Shown here: in pieces, positions 25,754-33,783 of the stretch | How the letters are laid out: each line of letters opens with the position of its first letter | Position numbering within the stretch: the stretch's first letter is position 1 | Assembly (NCBI GenBank): GCA_015207155.1 | Contig: JADEXK010000043.1 | Span: forward strand, 1-51,185 | Direction: 5' to 3' | Origin: Nostocales cyanobacterium LEGE 11386 | GTDB lineage: Bacteria > Cyanobacteriota > Cyanobacteriia > Cyanobacteriales > Nostocaceae | Length of the DNA stretch: 51,185 bases | Notes under the pieces: model-generated | Database searches by the model: none | What the model saw: only the letters and a program-made list of their open reading frames with translations | Told to the model about the DNA's origin: nothing | Made by a program: the position numbers and the translations under genes

Positions 25754-26389
25754 ATGCAAAGCACCCAGTTCGATAGAATTTGGCGACGACTGGCAACAAT
25801 TTTAGCGGTTGTGATTCTTACCCTGTGCTTGATTTACATCACTACGGGAATTTTGCTGGCTTTTTATTACGAACCAACAGCAGGTGGTGCTTATAGATCC
25901 TTGAGAACAATTAGTACACAAGTACCATATGGCTGGTTGTTTCTGAGAGCGCATGATCTTGCTGGTAATGCCGTCATCGTGGTGGCCTTAGTGCAAATTG
26001 TGGTGATGTTTTTAGGTCGGCAATTTAGCAAAAGTTGGCTGACTGCTTGGATTAGTGGGATTTTGTTTACACTTAGTGCGATCGCCCTAGATTGGACAGC
26101 GATGCTTTTAGACTGGACTCAAGAAGGGTACTGGCGTTTTAGCATCGAACTAGGAACAATTGAAGCTATTCCTTTCATTGGCGGACAACTACGAGATATT
26201 TTGACAGGCGGTGGCGCTATTAGCACTGTCACTGTCGCACACCTTTATACCATCCACAGTTATCTTATTTCGCTTGCTGCCATTATTTTGGCTGTGGTAC
26301 ATCTATCTGCCCTAATTTGGCAGGAACAGCAAATGTATAACAAAGATGATTTAGCTCAGTTCTCAGGAGCATCGCCAGTAAAAAGTTGA
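25754..26389 (+). CDS. Cytochrome b6-like membrane protein with one missing heme ligand
   Basis: A 211-residue, four-helix protein resembling the N-terminal half of cytochrome b (PetB-like). TTGILLAFYYEPTAGGAYRSL (first 20 residues shown in part at 30-50) is the helix A/AB-loop pattern. In helix B, His67 (RAHDLAG) is present, but the position 14 residues later, where cytochrome b6 has its second His, is Gln81. In helix D both His168 and His183 are present. One bis-His b heme could therefore form; the other would have an altered axial ligand. It is distinct from the true PetB of the b6f complex, which should be elsewhere. AGGAGGGG precedes the ATG. Its 3' end overlaps the convergent antiporter gene. 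Confidence 0.75.
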   Translation: MQSTQFDRIWRRLATILAVVILTLCLIYITTGILLAFYYEPTAGGAYRSLRTISTQVPYGWLFLRAHDLAGNAVIVVALVQIVVMFLGRQFSKSWLTAWISGILFTLSAIALDWTAMLLDWTQEGYWRFSIELGTIEAIPFIGGQLRDILTGGGAISTVTVAHLYTIHSYLISLAAIILAVVHLSALIWQEQQMYNKDDLAQFSGASPVKS

Positions 26390-28275
26390 GATAATTTCGC
26401 TAAAGGTACTTCTTCAACCTCCGGTAAGGTTTCTAGAGAAAGGCGAGTCGATTGGCTACTACCGGATAGACGTTTTAACAGATTAGGTCTGGGGTCATGC
26501 AATAAATAAATAATGCGATCGCCTATTTCCCATTCTTGACTTGCCGGCATTACCTGTAGGTGGTCTTCTCGTTCTACCAGTAGTGGGATTAATTCTCCAG
26601 ACCGAATCTTTTCTTGGATGCGATCCTGTTGCTTAGGAAATTCAGCATCATTGAGTGTGGTTGTTCCTAACTTCACTCTGCCGTCATTTATGTACTCATT
26701 CCAAGTTTTAATTGCTAAATCTGTAGCAAAAGCTTGGTGAACTTTATTATGAGAACTAGAGTTAGCTTGGGGGTCACGGGGAAAAACCGCTAAAACACGC
26801 GGCGGATTAAATTCCTCTGCTGCCCGTTGAGCTAAAACAAAATTGACCTCACCATTACTGGTCATAGCCAAAAAAGTTCCCATAGAAGCAAGTCCTGCCT
26901 CTTCCAAAACGCTAACATCCAAGGCACTGCTAGAAATTACTCGGATATCTTGAGCTGCTGCTTTGGCACAACGTTCTGGGTCAGTGTCAATCATGACCAC
27001 TGTTTCTCCCCGTTCTTGAAAGAAGCGGGCAATTAACAGACTCAAGGGATTGCAACCCACAATCACCGCCCCAGTTGCATCTTTAGAAGTGATTCGCAAC
27101 CACTTAGCAATTTGGCCAGCTGTTAACCCTTGGCAAACCACCGTCGTGATAATTGTGAGGAAAACTAAAGCTTTAATGGCATCACCGCCGTTAATACCGC
27201 GCTGTGTCAAAGAAATAGCAAACAAAGAGGCAACGGAGGCAGAAACAATACCCCTAGGAGCCACCCAACTTAAAAACAGTTTCTGTCGCCAATTAAGGTT
27301 ACTGTTCCAGGTACAGCAAAGAATGTTAATCGGACGAACAACGAACATTAGTACCAAAACTGTAAATAAACTACCCCAACCCAAGGCAAACACACTAGCG
27401 ATGGATAAATCAGCTGCTAGGAGGATGAATAGCACTGAAACGCTGAGAATTGTTAGCTGACCTTTAAAGCTCCGCAATAGGCGCTCTTCCGGCACCGAGG
27501 AGTTGGCAAATACTGCACCGGCGATGACTGTTGTCATGACTCCCGATTCACTGCGGATCGTCTGCGCTAACGAAAACAGACCCCAAAGAATCGCCAGTAC
27601 CACTAAATTTTTTAACTCGAATGAGAGAAAATTGGCGCGTTTGAAAATTAAGCTCATCAAGTAGCCACCTGCTGCGCCAATCGCCCCACCAATTCCCAGA
27701 CGCATAAGTAAACCAATGATGGCATTGATGGGGTCAGCATCGCCGTTCATGATTGTGTCTAGGACAACAAAGGCGAGGATGGCTCCTACAGGATCGATTA
27801 AAACGCCTTCCCCTTCTAAGATTGTTGCTACTTGTCGATCTACGTTAATTTGTTTGAGCAGAGGACTGATCACCGTTGGCCCTGTGACCACAACTATAGA
27901 GGCATAGAGAAAAGCGATATTCCAAGGAAATTCGCCCAGCCAGTGGGCTGCCATACTACCGCCAATGAGAGTAATTAAAGTTCCCAGGGTAACAAGCAAT
28001 TGCAGGCTCACTGAAACTCTGCCCAACTCTCGTAAATCCAGGTTGAGTCCGCCTTCAAATAGAATTATTGCCGTTGCTAGAGCAACAATTACTTCCAGTC
28101 CTGTACCTAGCAAATGCGGATGCAACAAACCCAGCCCATCAGAGCCAAGGAGAATGCCTAAGAGCAATAACAAGACAATGCTAGGTAAGCGGAAGTATGC
28201 AGCCAGTACCTGGGCACTAATGCCTGCAACAACGACGCTCACCATCTGTAGGGTGATTTCAAAAGATGCTTCCAT
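26356..28275 (-). CDS. CPA1-type cation:proton antiporter with TrkA domains
   Basis: A 639-residue protein with about 12 transmembrane helices (residues 1-400). FEGGLNLDLRELG and GPTVISPLLKQ, then EGEGVLIDPVGAIL, are family membrane motifs; the last has LIDP at the acidic ion-binding site. A cytoplasmic TrkA-N Rossmann domain follows (about 410-520, VIVGCNPLSLLIARFFQ and VVMIDTDPERC). A TrkA-C segment is at about 560-610. Likely role is Na+ or K+/H+ exchange gated by a nucleotide. The gene's end lies inside the cytochrome b6-like gene on the other strand, overlapping by 34 bp. Confidence 0.9.
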   Translation of the reverse strand: MEASFEITLQMVSVVVAGISAQVLAAYFRLPSIVLLLLLGILLGSDGLGLLHPHLLGTGLEVIVALATAIILFEGGLNLDLRELGRVSVSLQLLVTLGTLITLIGGSMAAHWLGEFPWNIAFLYASIVVVTGPTVISPLLKQINVDRQVATILEGEGVLIDPVGAILAFVVLDTIMNGDADPINAIIGLLMRLGIGGAIGAAGGYLMSLIFKRANFLSFELKNLVVLAILWGLFSLAQTIRSESGVMTTVIAGAVFANSSVPEERLLRSFKGQLTILSVSVLFILLAADLSIASVFALGWGSLFTVLVLMFVVRPINILCCTWNSNLNWRQKLFLSWVAPRGIVSASVASLFAISLTQRGINGGDAIKALVFLTIITTVVCQGLTAGQIAKWLRITSKDATGAVIVGCNPLSLLIARFFQERGETVVMIDTDPERCAKAAAQDIRVISSSALDVSVLEEAGLASMGTFLAMTSNGEVNFVLAQRAAEEFNPPRVLAVFPRDPQANSSSHNKVHQAFATDLAIKTWNEYINDGRVKLGTTTLNDAEFPKQQDRIQEKIRSGELIPLLVEREDHLQVMPASQEWEIGDRIIYLLHDPRPNLLKRLSGSSQSTRLSLETLPEVEEVPLAKLSQLFTGDAPEN

Positions 28276-28642
28276 GTTGTAGATTTTGAGCGATATATTT
28301 CAAAATCTTTTGTAAAGAATAGTAAATATTACCTCTACAGAGTACAACATCACATCCTTTGTCTCTAGATAAATTCCGAGTTTTTTTCATACTTAGTTTT
28401 ATATATTACTCTATTCTACTATGTTTGGAGAAACAACCAATGATGCTTGAGTGGTAATTAAGAGTTCTTTTTTAGTATCAAACACCAGAAAAAATACAAC
28501 AGCTAAAGAAATCGCTGCTGATGCTATTGCATTGTGTGCCTGATGCACAAATTAAAATAACAGAGATTGTATGATTATTATCTGGCGATCGCACTTATTG
28601 CTGCTCATTTTAGCTGACGCAATTTTTTTTTGGCAAAGGCTG
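28276..28642. other. Intergenic region, nothing recognised
   Basis: AT-rich sequence between the antiporter start and the tRNA-Glu promoter. A fragment around 28495-28540 looks faintly coding but contains stops. No RNA or repeat family is seen. Confidence 0.45.
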
Positions 28643-28671
28643 TTGACATCAACCATAAAATTCGTTATTTT
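28643..28671 (+). promoter_or_regulatory. Sigma70-type promoter for tRNA-Glu
   Basis: TTGACA (28643-28648), a 17-bp spacer, then TATTTT (28666-28671), 20 bp before the first base of tRNA-Glu. Confidence 0.65.
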
Positions 28672-28691
28672 ATAAAAGGTCTGAGTCTTAC

Positions 28692-28764
28692 GCCCCCATC
28701 GTCTAGAGGCCTAGGACACCTCCCTTTCACGGAGGCGACGGGGATTCGAATTCCCCTGGGGGTA
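28692..28764 (+). tRNA. tRNA-Glu (anticodon TTC)
   Basis: A 73-nt cloverleaf: acceptor GCCCCCA with TGGGGGT, anticodon arm CCTCC-CTTTCAC-GGAGG, T arm GGGGA-TTCGAAT-TCCCC, discriminator A. The G1-U72 end pair is the form known from cyanobacterial and plastid tRNA-Glu. Besides translation, this tRNA is the substrate of glutamyl-tRNA reductase in tetrapyrrole (chlorophyll, heme) synthesis. CCA is not encoded. Confidence 0.95.
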
Positions 28765-28841
28765 CTTTAAAAATATAAAATTGAATCATGTTGTATTTAA
28801 GCCTTTTCTTCTAGATTTGCTTTTGAAGAAAAGGCTAAGTT

Positions 28842-29465
28842 CTAGGAATTTAAATTAGCTAACTGCTCTACACGTTGGTGAATAGCTAGAAGATTTAACC
28901 GCAGATCATTGCTGAGGCGACGTTCAATGATTGCCACTGGCATAGTTAATTTAGGCCAGACTTGGATTGTGTAGCAGAGAATAGTTCCTGCATCTTCGCC
29001 TAGAGCATAAGGCTCTAAACACCAGCTACCAGAAAAGCCTTTGAAATCTCCTTCCACCATAGAGAAATTAATTTCTCTGGGGAAGCATTCCTCCAAATCC
29101 AAAACTACACGCGCACAAAAGTTGAAATTGAGTAAGCGCTGAGAGCCTATTTGTTCCAGTCGAATCCCGCCGTTAGGATGCTCCAGCAGACAACTTTTCG
29201 CCAGGCTGGGGATGAAGTCAGACAAGGCTTCATAATTTGTCAGCACCTGCCAGATTTGTTCGACTGGCTGGGGAATTTGAATCTTAGCAGTAATTTGTCG
29301 CTTTCGTTCCGCTATTTTTTCAATTTGAATTGCCACATCTGGTAACCCAACTGCATCAGCAGCCAAGTTGTTTTCTAGCTGTGTGTCATCATTAGCGGCT
29401 TGAAGGTCGAGATGATTGATAGTGTTGTCTTGTTCAGTCACTTTCGGCATATGCTTTGCTTTCAT
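28842..29465 (-). CDS. SRPBCC (START-like) cyclase/dehydrase family protein
   Basis: A 207-residue protein. The first 50 residues are acidic and low complexity. The SRPBCC fold follows at about 55-200, opening with ITAKIQIPQPVEQIWQVLTN and containing LSDFIPSLAKSCLLE, as in coenzyme Q-binding or polyketide cyclase-like proteins. A hydrophobic ligand-binding cavity is expected; the ligand is unknown. The start is ambiguous: ATG at 29465 or 29450. Either overlaps the 3' end of the upstream kinase-like gene by 17-32 bp, so the two are likely cotranscribed and coupled. Confidence 0.8.
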   Translation of the reverse strand: MKAKHMPKVTEQDNTINHLDLQAANDDTQLENNLAADAVGLPDVAIQIEKIAERKRQITAKIQIPQPVEQIWQVLTNYEALSDFIPSLAKSCLLEHPNGGIRLEQIGSQRLLNFNFCARVVLDLEECFPREINFSMVEGDFKGFSGSWCLEPYALGEDAGTILCYTIQVWPKLTMPVAIIERRLSNDLRLNLLAIHQRVEQLANLNS

Positions 29466-31473
29466 CAGAAAATTGGGGCAGAGTGAGGGTAAAACAAACT
29501 TCGCTCAGTGGGGAATCTAAGATTTGCGTACTCTCAACAGCGATCGCCCCATGCAAGTGCTGTACTAGAGATTTGACTAGGGCAAGTCCCAATCCAGTCC
29601 CTGGATGCCAGCGTCCTTTACCACGACGGAATTTGTCGAAAATGTAGGTTGCTTCTTCTTCAGAGATGGCACGTCCTGTGTTGGTCACCTTAATAATAAC
29701 TTGATCAATTTGCTCTTCAACTCGGTGAAATGCTTGTAAGTGGACAGCACTGTCATGCTCGGAGTCTGTATAGGCATTATTTAATAATTCTTGGAGGATG
29801 CGGTCAAAACTCTCGAGTTCGGTTTGTAATGTTAACGGTTCCGGTGGTAAATCTAAAGTTATGCTTAATCCTTTATCTACTAGCCTTTTCTCAAAAGCTG
29901 CGCCTAACTCCTGAATTTTGCTATTTAAATCAATCGTCTCAAATTGTGGTGCTTCTTTCTCCGACTCTAGTTTCTGTAAAGTCAGTAAGTCATTAATTAA
30001 GTTGATTTCTTTAGTACATTCTTGCTCTAAGATATTTAAATATCTTAGCTGACGCTCCGGTGTGATTCCTGGTAGACGTAAATTCTTGATTGACATCAGC
30101 ATATTGGTCAGTGGGTAGCGCAAGCGATCGCTCATGTTGCTCAAAAATTCATCTTTGAGTTCGTTGAGTTCCCGCAGCTGCTTGATATATTGCCGCGTTC
30201 TTTCATGCAATTTTGCTTGTAGTTCTAGACTGCTGGTTAATTTTGCGGTTCGCTCATCTACTACAGTCTGGACTTGCCGTAATGTCTGCGACTGAATAAT
30301 GGCATTACTCACCTGGGCGCAAACCATTTCTACAAGATTTAATTCTGCTAGTTGCCAAGTACGGGCAACTGCTTGTTGTAGCACCAAGAAACCCAAGACT
30401 TTGCCTTGATTCTCTAATGGCATTAACAGCACTGTTGGCAAATCTTCAATTGCAAACAACGGGGCAACTGTCCAAGTATCTTGTAGGTCTGTATAGTTAT
30501 TAATAATTACTGGTTTGCCAGATTCTATAAATACGCGCTGGCACAAAGCGCACTCTGAAAGAGAAAATGACTGAGTTAAGGAATTTGGTTTATTAGTTGG
30601 GGTTGGTAATTCCCGATGCCATTCGCCCACAACGGTAGCTTTGGCGTTAGGAATTTGCTTTTTAGGTCGAGTTCTAAATAGTGGATCTGTATATTTGAGT
30701 AGTATCAGCAAACCCCGATCCGCCTGTAGTGATTCGGCAGTCGAGGCGATCGCTAACTGGAGCATTTGATTCAACTCCAAGTTACTACGACTAAGTATAG
30801 TTAATTGCTTGATCAAGCTTTGATGATGATTGCTTTTTTGCAGATACTGGTTTTGAGTAGCAATTAACTGTGCTTGTAGAACTTGGGAAAAGGCGATCGC
30901 ACAAGACGGCCCTATCTCTTTGAGCAATTGCTTTTCTGACTCATGCCAATCGTAAGACTGAAATTTGATCAGACAAATCACACCGTTATTTTTACCCCCA
31001 AACCGCGTAGGGATTGCCAAAACAGCTTTAATTGGTAACGGCAGATATTGACAGCCAACTATCAAGCTGTTTTGAATAGTCGAAATATCCTCAATTGTTA
31101 ATGGTTCAGCTGCACATTGCACGACAGGCAAGTCCATCATTAACTGTTCCATCGAGGATGTATCGCTGGGGTGCGGCATCCCCAGATACTCGTCAGCGCA
31201 CCAATTAGCGGCAGTCGCGTCACTTGAGGCGTCGCTATTAACTGTAACTAAACAGCAACAGTCTACCTTGAAGGTAACTCCTAGTAATTGGGCAATTTCT
31301 TGCAGCATCAATGCCATTACCGAAGTGTTGGCAATGATGTGGTTAATTGTTTGTGCCAGATGATAAACTGGCTCTTCCTGATGCTGCATCAGCTTAACTG
31401 GGTATGGTTGTAGTCGCTCTAGGTCATCTGGGGACTGTGGTGGCAATGATAAATACTTTTTCATTCCTGGCAC
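29434..31473 (-). CDS. GAF-domain histidine-kinase-like protein lacking the H-box His
   Basis: A 679-residue protein. It has an N-terminal GAF-like domain (about 40-200), a second GAF domain (about 225-400, with VIINNYTDLQDTW and VLLMPLENQGKVLGFLVLQQ), a coiled linker, a HisKA-like helical hairpin (441-510) and a HATPase_c domain (about 530-665). The HATPase has ELLNNAYTD (N box), IFDKFRRG and GTGLGLALVKSL. In the HisKA segment the usual SHELRTPL is SDRLRYPL (448-455), so Asp449 replaces the phospho-accepting His. ATP binding may be intact, but conventional autophosphorylation is unlikely. It is first in a pair with the SRPBCC gene. No response regulator is adjacent. Confidence 0.85.
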   Translation of the reverse strand: MPGMKKYLSLPPQSPDDLERLQPYPVKLMQHQEEPVYHLAQTINHIIANTSVMALMLQEIAQLLGVTFKVDCCCLVTVNSDASSDATAANWCADEYLGMPHPSDTSSMEQLMMDLPVVQCAAEPLTIEDISTIQNSLIVGCQYLPLPIKAVLAIPTRFGGKNNGVICLIKFQSYDWHESEKQLLKEIGPSCAIAFSQVLQAQLIATQNQYLQKSNHHQSLIKQLTILSRSNLELNQMLQLAIASTAESLQADRGLLILLKYTDPLFRTRPKKQIPNAKATVVGEWHRELPTPTNKPNSLTQSFSLSECALCQRVFIESGKPVIINNYTDLQDTWTVAPLFAIEDLPTVLLMPLENQGKVLGFLVLQQAVARTWQLAELNLVEMVCAQVSNAIIQSQTLRQVQTVVDERTAKLTSSLELQAKLHERTRQYIKQLRELNELKDEFLSNMSDRLRYPLTNMLMSIKNLRLPGITPERQLRYLNILEQECTKEINLINDLLTLQKLESEKEAPQFETIDLNSKIQELGAAFEKRLVDKGLSITLDLPPEPLTLQTELESFDRILQELLNNAYTDSEHDSAVHLQAFHRVEEQIDQVIIKVTNTGRAISEEEATYIFDKFRRGKGRWHPGTGLGLALVKSLVQHLHGAIAVESTQILDSPLSEVCFTLTLPQFSDESKAYAESD

Positions 31474-32003
31474 GCTCTTGGATAATTACCCCATGGTTTG
31501 TGCACCCAATCTCTTGGCATATTCTTCACCGTTAGTTACGTTGCTACTACCCTGATGAGTGGGAAATATCTGATTTCTCTCACCTGTTATAGCCCCTTTC
31601 TATTTCAGATGACCAAGTTACTGGTATATTAAACTGATGTCTACATAAGTATGAAAATACTCAGAATATACTAAAACGATTCATCCAGCTATTGTCTGGC
31701 TGTTTGTGCAGACTTAATTAACTAACATGGGACTAGGATACATTGTCTGTAACTATACATAAACCGTAATTTCTCCAGAATTGAGACCATAACTTGAGAA
31801 CTTGAACCGCAATAATACTATCCTGTTGAATAGACTAGGTACTTTTTTTTACTTAACTACTTTTGATTTTATATTGAGCTGACAAAAAGTAAAATCCTAT
31901 TATGGCAGAGCTTCAGGAAAACTTCGATGGCTGATTGAGTTTGGCAGTAGAAGATAGGTGGATGTGTTTGATGTAATTCCTTTTGTCGATAAATGATGTA
32001 TTG

Positions 32004-32162
32004 GGTGTTGCTAGTTGAAAATATGAATTTTGCCTAGCACACCAGCACAGCATATCGCTACAGTGTGCACGTAGTTTGCTGTAAGCATCAGCTCCGCTAA
32101 CGCGAGGGTACAAAGAAAAAAACATGATCTTTGGCATTTCATATTCTAAATTCAGCAACGCC
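32004..32162. repeat. Degenerate MITE-like repeat related to the element at 1261
   Basis: The right end, read on the minus strand, begins GGCGTTGCTGAATTTAGAAT. The left end begins GGTGTTGCTAGTTGAAAATA. They are similar inverted ends that share GGCGTTGCTGAAT with the 1261-1463 element. The interior has a REP-like GCATCAGCTCCGCTAACGCG. No target duplication is readable, so it is probably old. Confidence 0.4.
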
Positions 32163-32418
32163 ACTCATTAAACATGCTGATAGTCTCTATCTGTCAAGCG
32201 TTATTACACTGAAATTTGATTGAAGTGAAACTTTAGTCAGATCGAGTCCATGTACCCAGCCCTGCAAGGTGGGTAAAAATCACCTAAAATTTTGTCCGAT
32301 TTTGGGTTTTCCACCTTTGTGGTTTAAAAGTTATTTAGGGTACTTCACAAAATTTAATGACTTATAGCATATAAGTTTTTTCAAGTCTACCTAATGCACA
32401 AATTTAGCTAAATACTTG

Positions 32419-32450
32419 AATGCAGCTCACATGAGTAAATGAGCTGCATT
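32419..32450 (-). terminator. Hairpin downstream of the ribbon-helix-helix gene
   Basis: AATGCAGCTCA (32419-32429) and TGAGCTGCATT (32440-32450) are a perfect 11-bp inverted repeat with a 10-nt loop, 15 bp after the gene's stop. There is no long T-run on the minus strand, so it may be a weak terminator or a 3'-end stabiliser. Confidence 0.5.
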
Positions 32451-32465
32451 GACCCAAATAAAAGA

Positions 32466-32801
32466 CTATCCAGCTAAACTTTCGACACTGAGAGGAACCA
32501 TGTCGCCATTCCTCGTGAGTCCTAACAACATCGGTTGTTGGGGCTGAATTAGCTGGCCTGTGAGTACACAACGTTCTTCTTGCTGAGCTGTGGCAGCTAT
32601 ACTAGCTCGAATATCAGAGCGCGAAAATCGGGGTTTCCATTCACCTGATTTTTGCTGGACATAATTCCACAGGATATCTCGGATCAAAGCTTGATATCCC
32701 TGATTGCCAGCAATTTCTTTGAGTTTATCTTTGAGTTCCCGCTCTAGGCGGATGCTGGTAACTTCCATGTCTGTAGTTGGGGTGCGAGCGATCGTATGCA
32801 T
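32466..32801 (-). CDS. Ribbon-helix-helix (CopG/Arc-type) DNA-binding protein
   Basis: A 111-residue protein. The DNA-binding strand and helices are at about 12-50: EVTSIRLERELKDKLKEIAG followed by QALIRDILWNYVQQ. The C-terminal 60 residues (about 55-111) include a paired-Cys-free segment GQLIQPQQPMLLGLTRNGDM and are probably an effector or oligomerisation part. The start could also be the ATG giving MEVTSIRL (residue 12). The gene is divergent from the HNH endonuclease operon, with a 400-bp intergenic region, and could regulate it. No toxin partner is adjacent, so it does not look like a classic toxin-antitoxin pair. Confidence 0.75.
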   Translation of the reverse strand: MHTIARTPTTDMEVTSIRLERELKDKLKEIAGNQGYQALIRDILWNYVQQKSGEWKPRFSRSDIRASIAATAQQEERCVLTGQLIQPQQPMLLGLTRNGDMVPLSVESLAG

Positions 32802-33080
32802 AACTTTTTCTCCTTCAAGGTATAGACAAGATAGTAATACAAGTGTAGTATGTTTAAAGGAATGTTCAATAGGTGAAATTTTCTGTGAAATTTGTGTACC
32901 CCATCTCTACTTCTTTGCGTGCTACCAATTGCCAAGCCAATTGGGAATCAGCCGCCATGGGAGTGGAGTATTTATTTATGGGCGACGGTAACCGAGATCA
33001 TCGGCAAATCACAGAGGGTAATTATGATTTTAGATATATCAGCATAAGTGTGCTGAATGTAAAACCACAAATACATGTAA

Positions 33081-33186
33081 GAAGCGGGGGGTACAGACTC
33101 AGGATTACTGTACCGACATAAGACCAGAAAATTTCCGGTCAAACTTTAACCCCCGCTTCATCCAAACAAGAAGCGGGGGTTTTTTA
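33081..33186 (+). promoter_or_regulatory. Candidate transcription attenuator in the HNH operon leader
   Basis: Three matching segments are present. A is GAAGCGGGGG at 33081-33090. B is CCCCCGCTTC at 33150-33159. C is GAAGCGGGGG at 33170-33179. B with C, extended to 12 bp by AA/TT, plus the T-run 33180-33185, is a strong intrinsic terminator ending 15 bp before the GTG start. A is identical to C, so A with B would form an equally long antiterminator. Between A and B are two more hairpins, GGTACAG/CTGTACC (33090-33114) and GACC/GGTC (33122-33140), which could form a sensor domain. I do not recognise it as a known riboswitch class. Confidence 0.6.
33148..33186 (+). terminator. Intrinsic terminator just ahead of the HNH gene
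   Basis: A perfect 12-bp stem AACCCCCGCTTC/GAAGCGGGGGTT with a 10-nt loop and T6. Its position, directly before the ribosome binding site AAGGAG, implies conditional readthrough. Confidence 0.85.
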
Positions 33187-33200
33187 TAAGGAGCGAAGTT

Positions 33201-33767
33201 GTGACGATATCTCCGATACGCTACAAGAACGCAATGCAGGTGTTAGAACAATCCGTGGTAGTGTTTTCTCAAAATTACTTGCCACTGTGTCGAGTTAATA
33301 TCAAGCGGGCAATTGTGTTGTTATTAAGCAACAAAGCTGAACCCTTGGGTTTTGCCGCAGCAGGTGGATGGCGAGTTCATTCACCCAGTTTGGTAATTCA
33401 TGTGCCAAAACACATTCGCTTGAAAATCGCCTCTAAAGAGCGGATGTGGAAAGTCCCGCCAGTCAATCGGCGGGAAGTGTTGCGGCGAGACCATCACAGT
33501 TGCCAATATTGCGGTAGCGGCAAACGTCTGACGCTAGATCATGTGATACCACGATCTAGGGGTGGTTCACACACCTGGGATAACGTAGTCACAGCTTGTG
33601 AAAGATGTAACTCCCGTAAAGGAGACCTTACCTTATTTGAGGCTGGTATGCAGTTGCGTAACCAACCAAAAGCTCCACTCCACCCGGCAATTGCTTTTGC
33701 CTTTAGTGAAGCTGGGCGCGACAGCGCCACACAGTTCTGGATAGATGTGCAAGCAAACCTGGAATAA
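33201..33767 (+). CDS. HNH endonuclease family protein
   Basis: A 188-residue protein. The C-terminal HNH zinc module is complete: CQYC (101-104), LDHVIPRSRGG (Asp113-His114), the metal-binding Asn at about 128 (WDNVV) and CERCNSRKGD (133-142). The N-terminal 80 residues (starting AMQVLEQSVVVFSQNYLPLC) belong to a form widespread in cyanobacteria whose target is unknown. The GTG start at 33201 has AAGGAG at good spacing. It is too short and lacks the RuvC part for IscB. It is first in a two-gene unit with the hypothetical gene 16 bp downstream. Confidence 0.9.
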   Translation: MTISPIRYKNAMQVLEQSVVVFSQNYLPLCRVNIKRAIVLLLSNKAEPLGFAAAGGWRVHSPSLVIHVPKHIRLKIASKERMWKVPPVNRREVLRRDHHSCQYCGSGKRLTLDHVIPRSRGGSHTWDNVVTACERCNSRKGDLTLFEAGMQLRNQPKAPLHPAIAFAFSEAGRDSATQFWIDVQANLE

Positions 33768-33783
33768 CAGGAGAGCATAAGGA

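Larger units (their letters stand above)
31474..32465. other. Gene-poor region with a MITE-like remnant
   Basis: About 1 kb without a credible gene. A minus-strand frame at 31913-32164 is produced by repeat sequence at 32004-32162 and is not called. AT-rich runs flank the kinase-like gene start. The right end holds the hairpin that serves the regulator gene. Confidence 0.5.

Noticed and set aside
31913..32164. 83-residue minus-strand gene
   Set aside because: Composed mostly of repeat sequence shared with the element at 1261; no domain or ribosome binding site.
33060..33767. HEARO/OMEGA-type RNA with IscB or IsrB
   Set aside because: The HNH protein has only 188 residues, lacks RuvC segments, and the leader lacks the size of an omega RNA. 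A terminator/antiterminator layout explains the structure better.
32466..33767. Toxin-antitoxin pair of RHH protein and HNH endonuclease
   Set aside because: The two are divergent and 400 bp apart, the HNH gene has its own leader control, and the RHH protein has a 60-residue C-terminal extension unlike short antitoxins. Regulation remains possible but the TA label is not supported.
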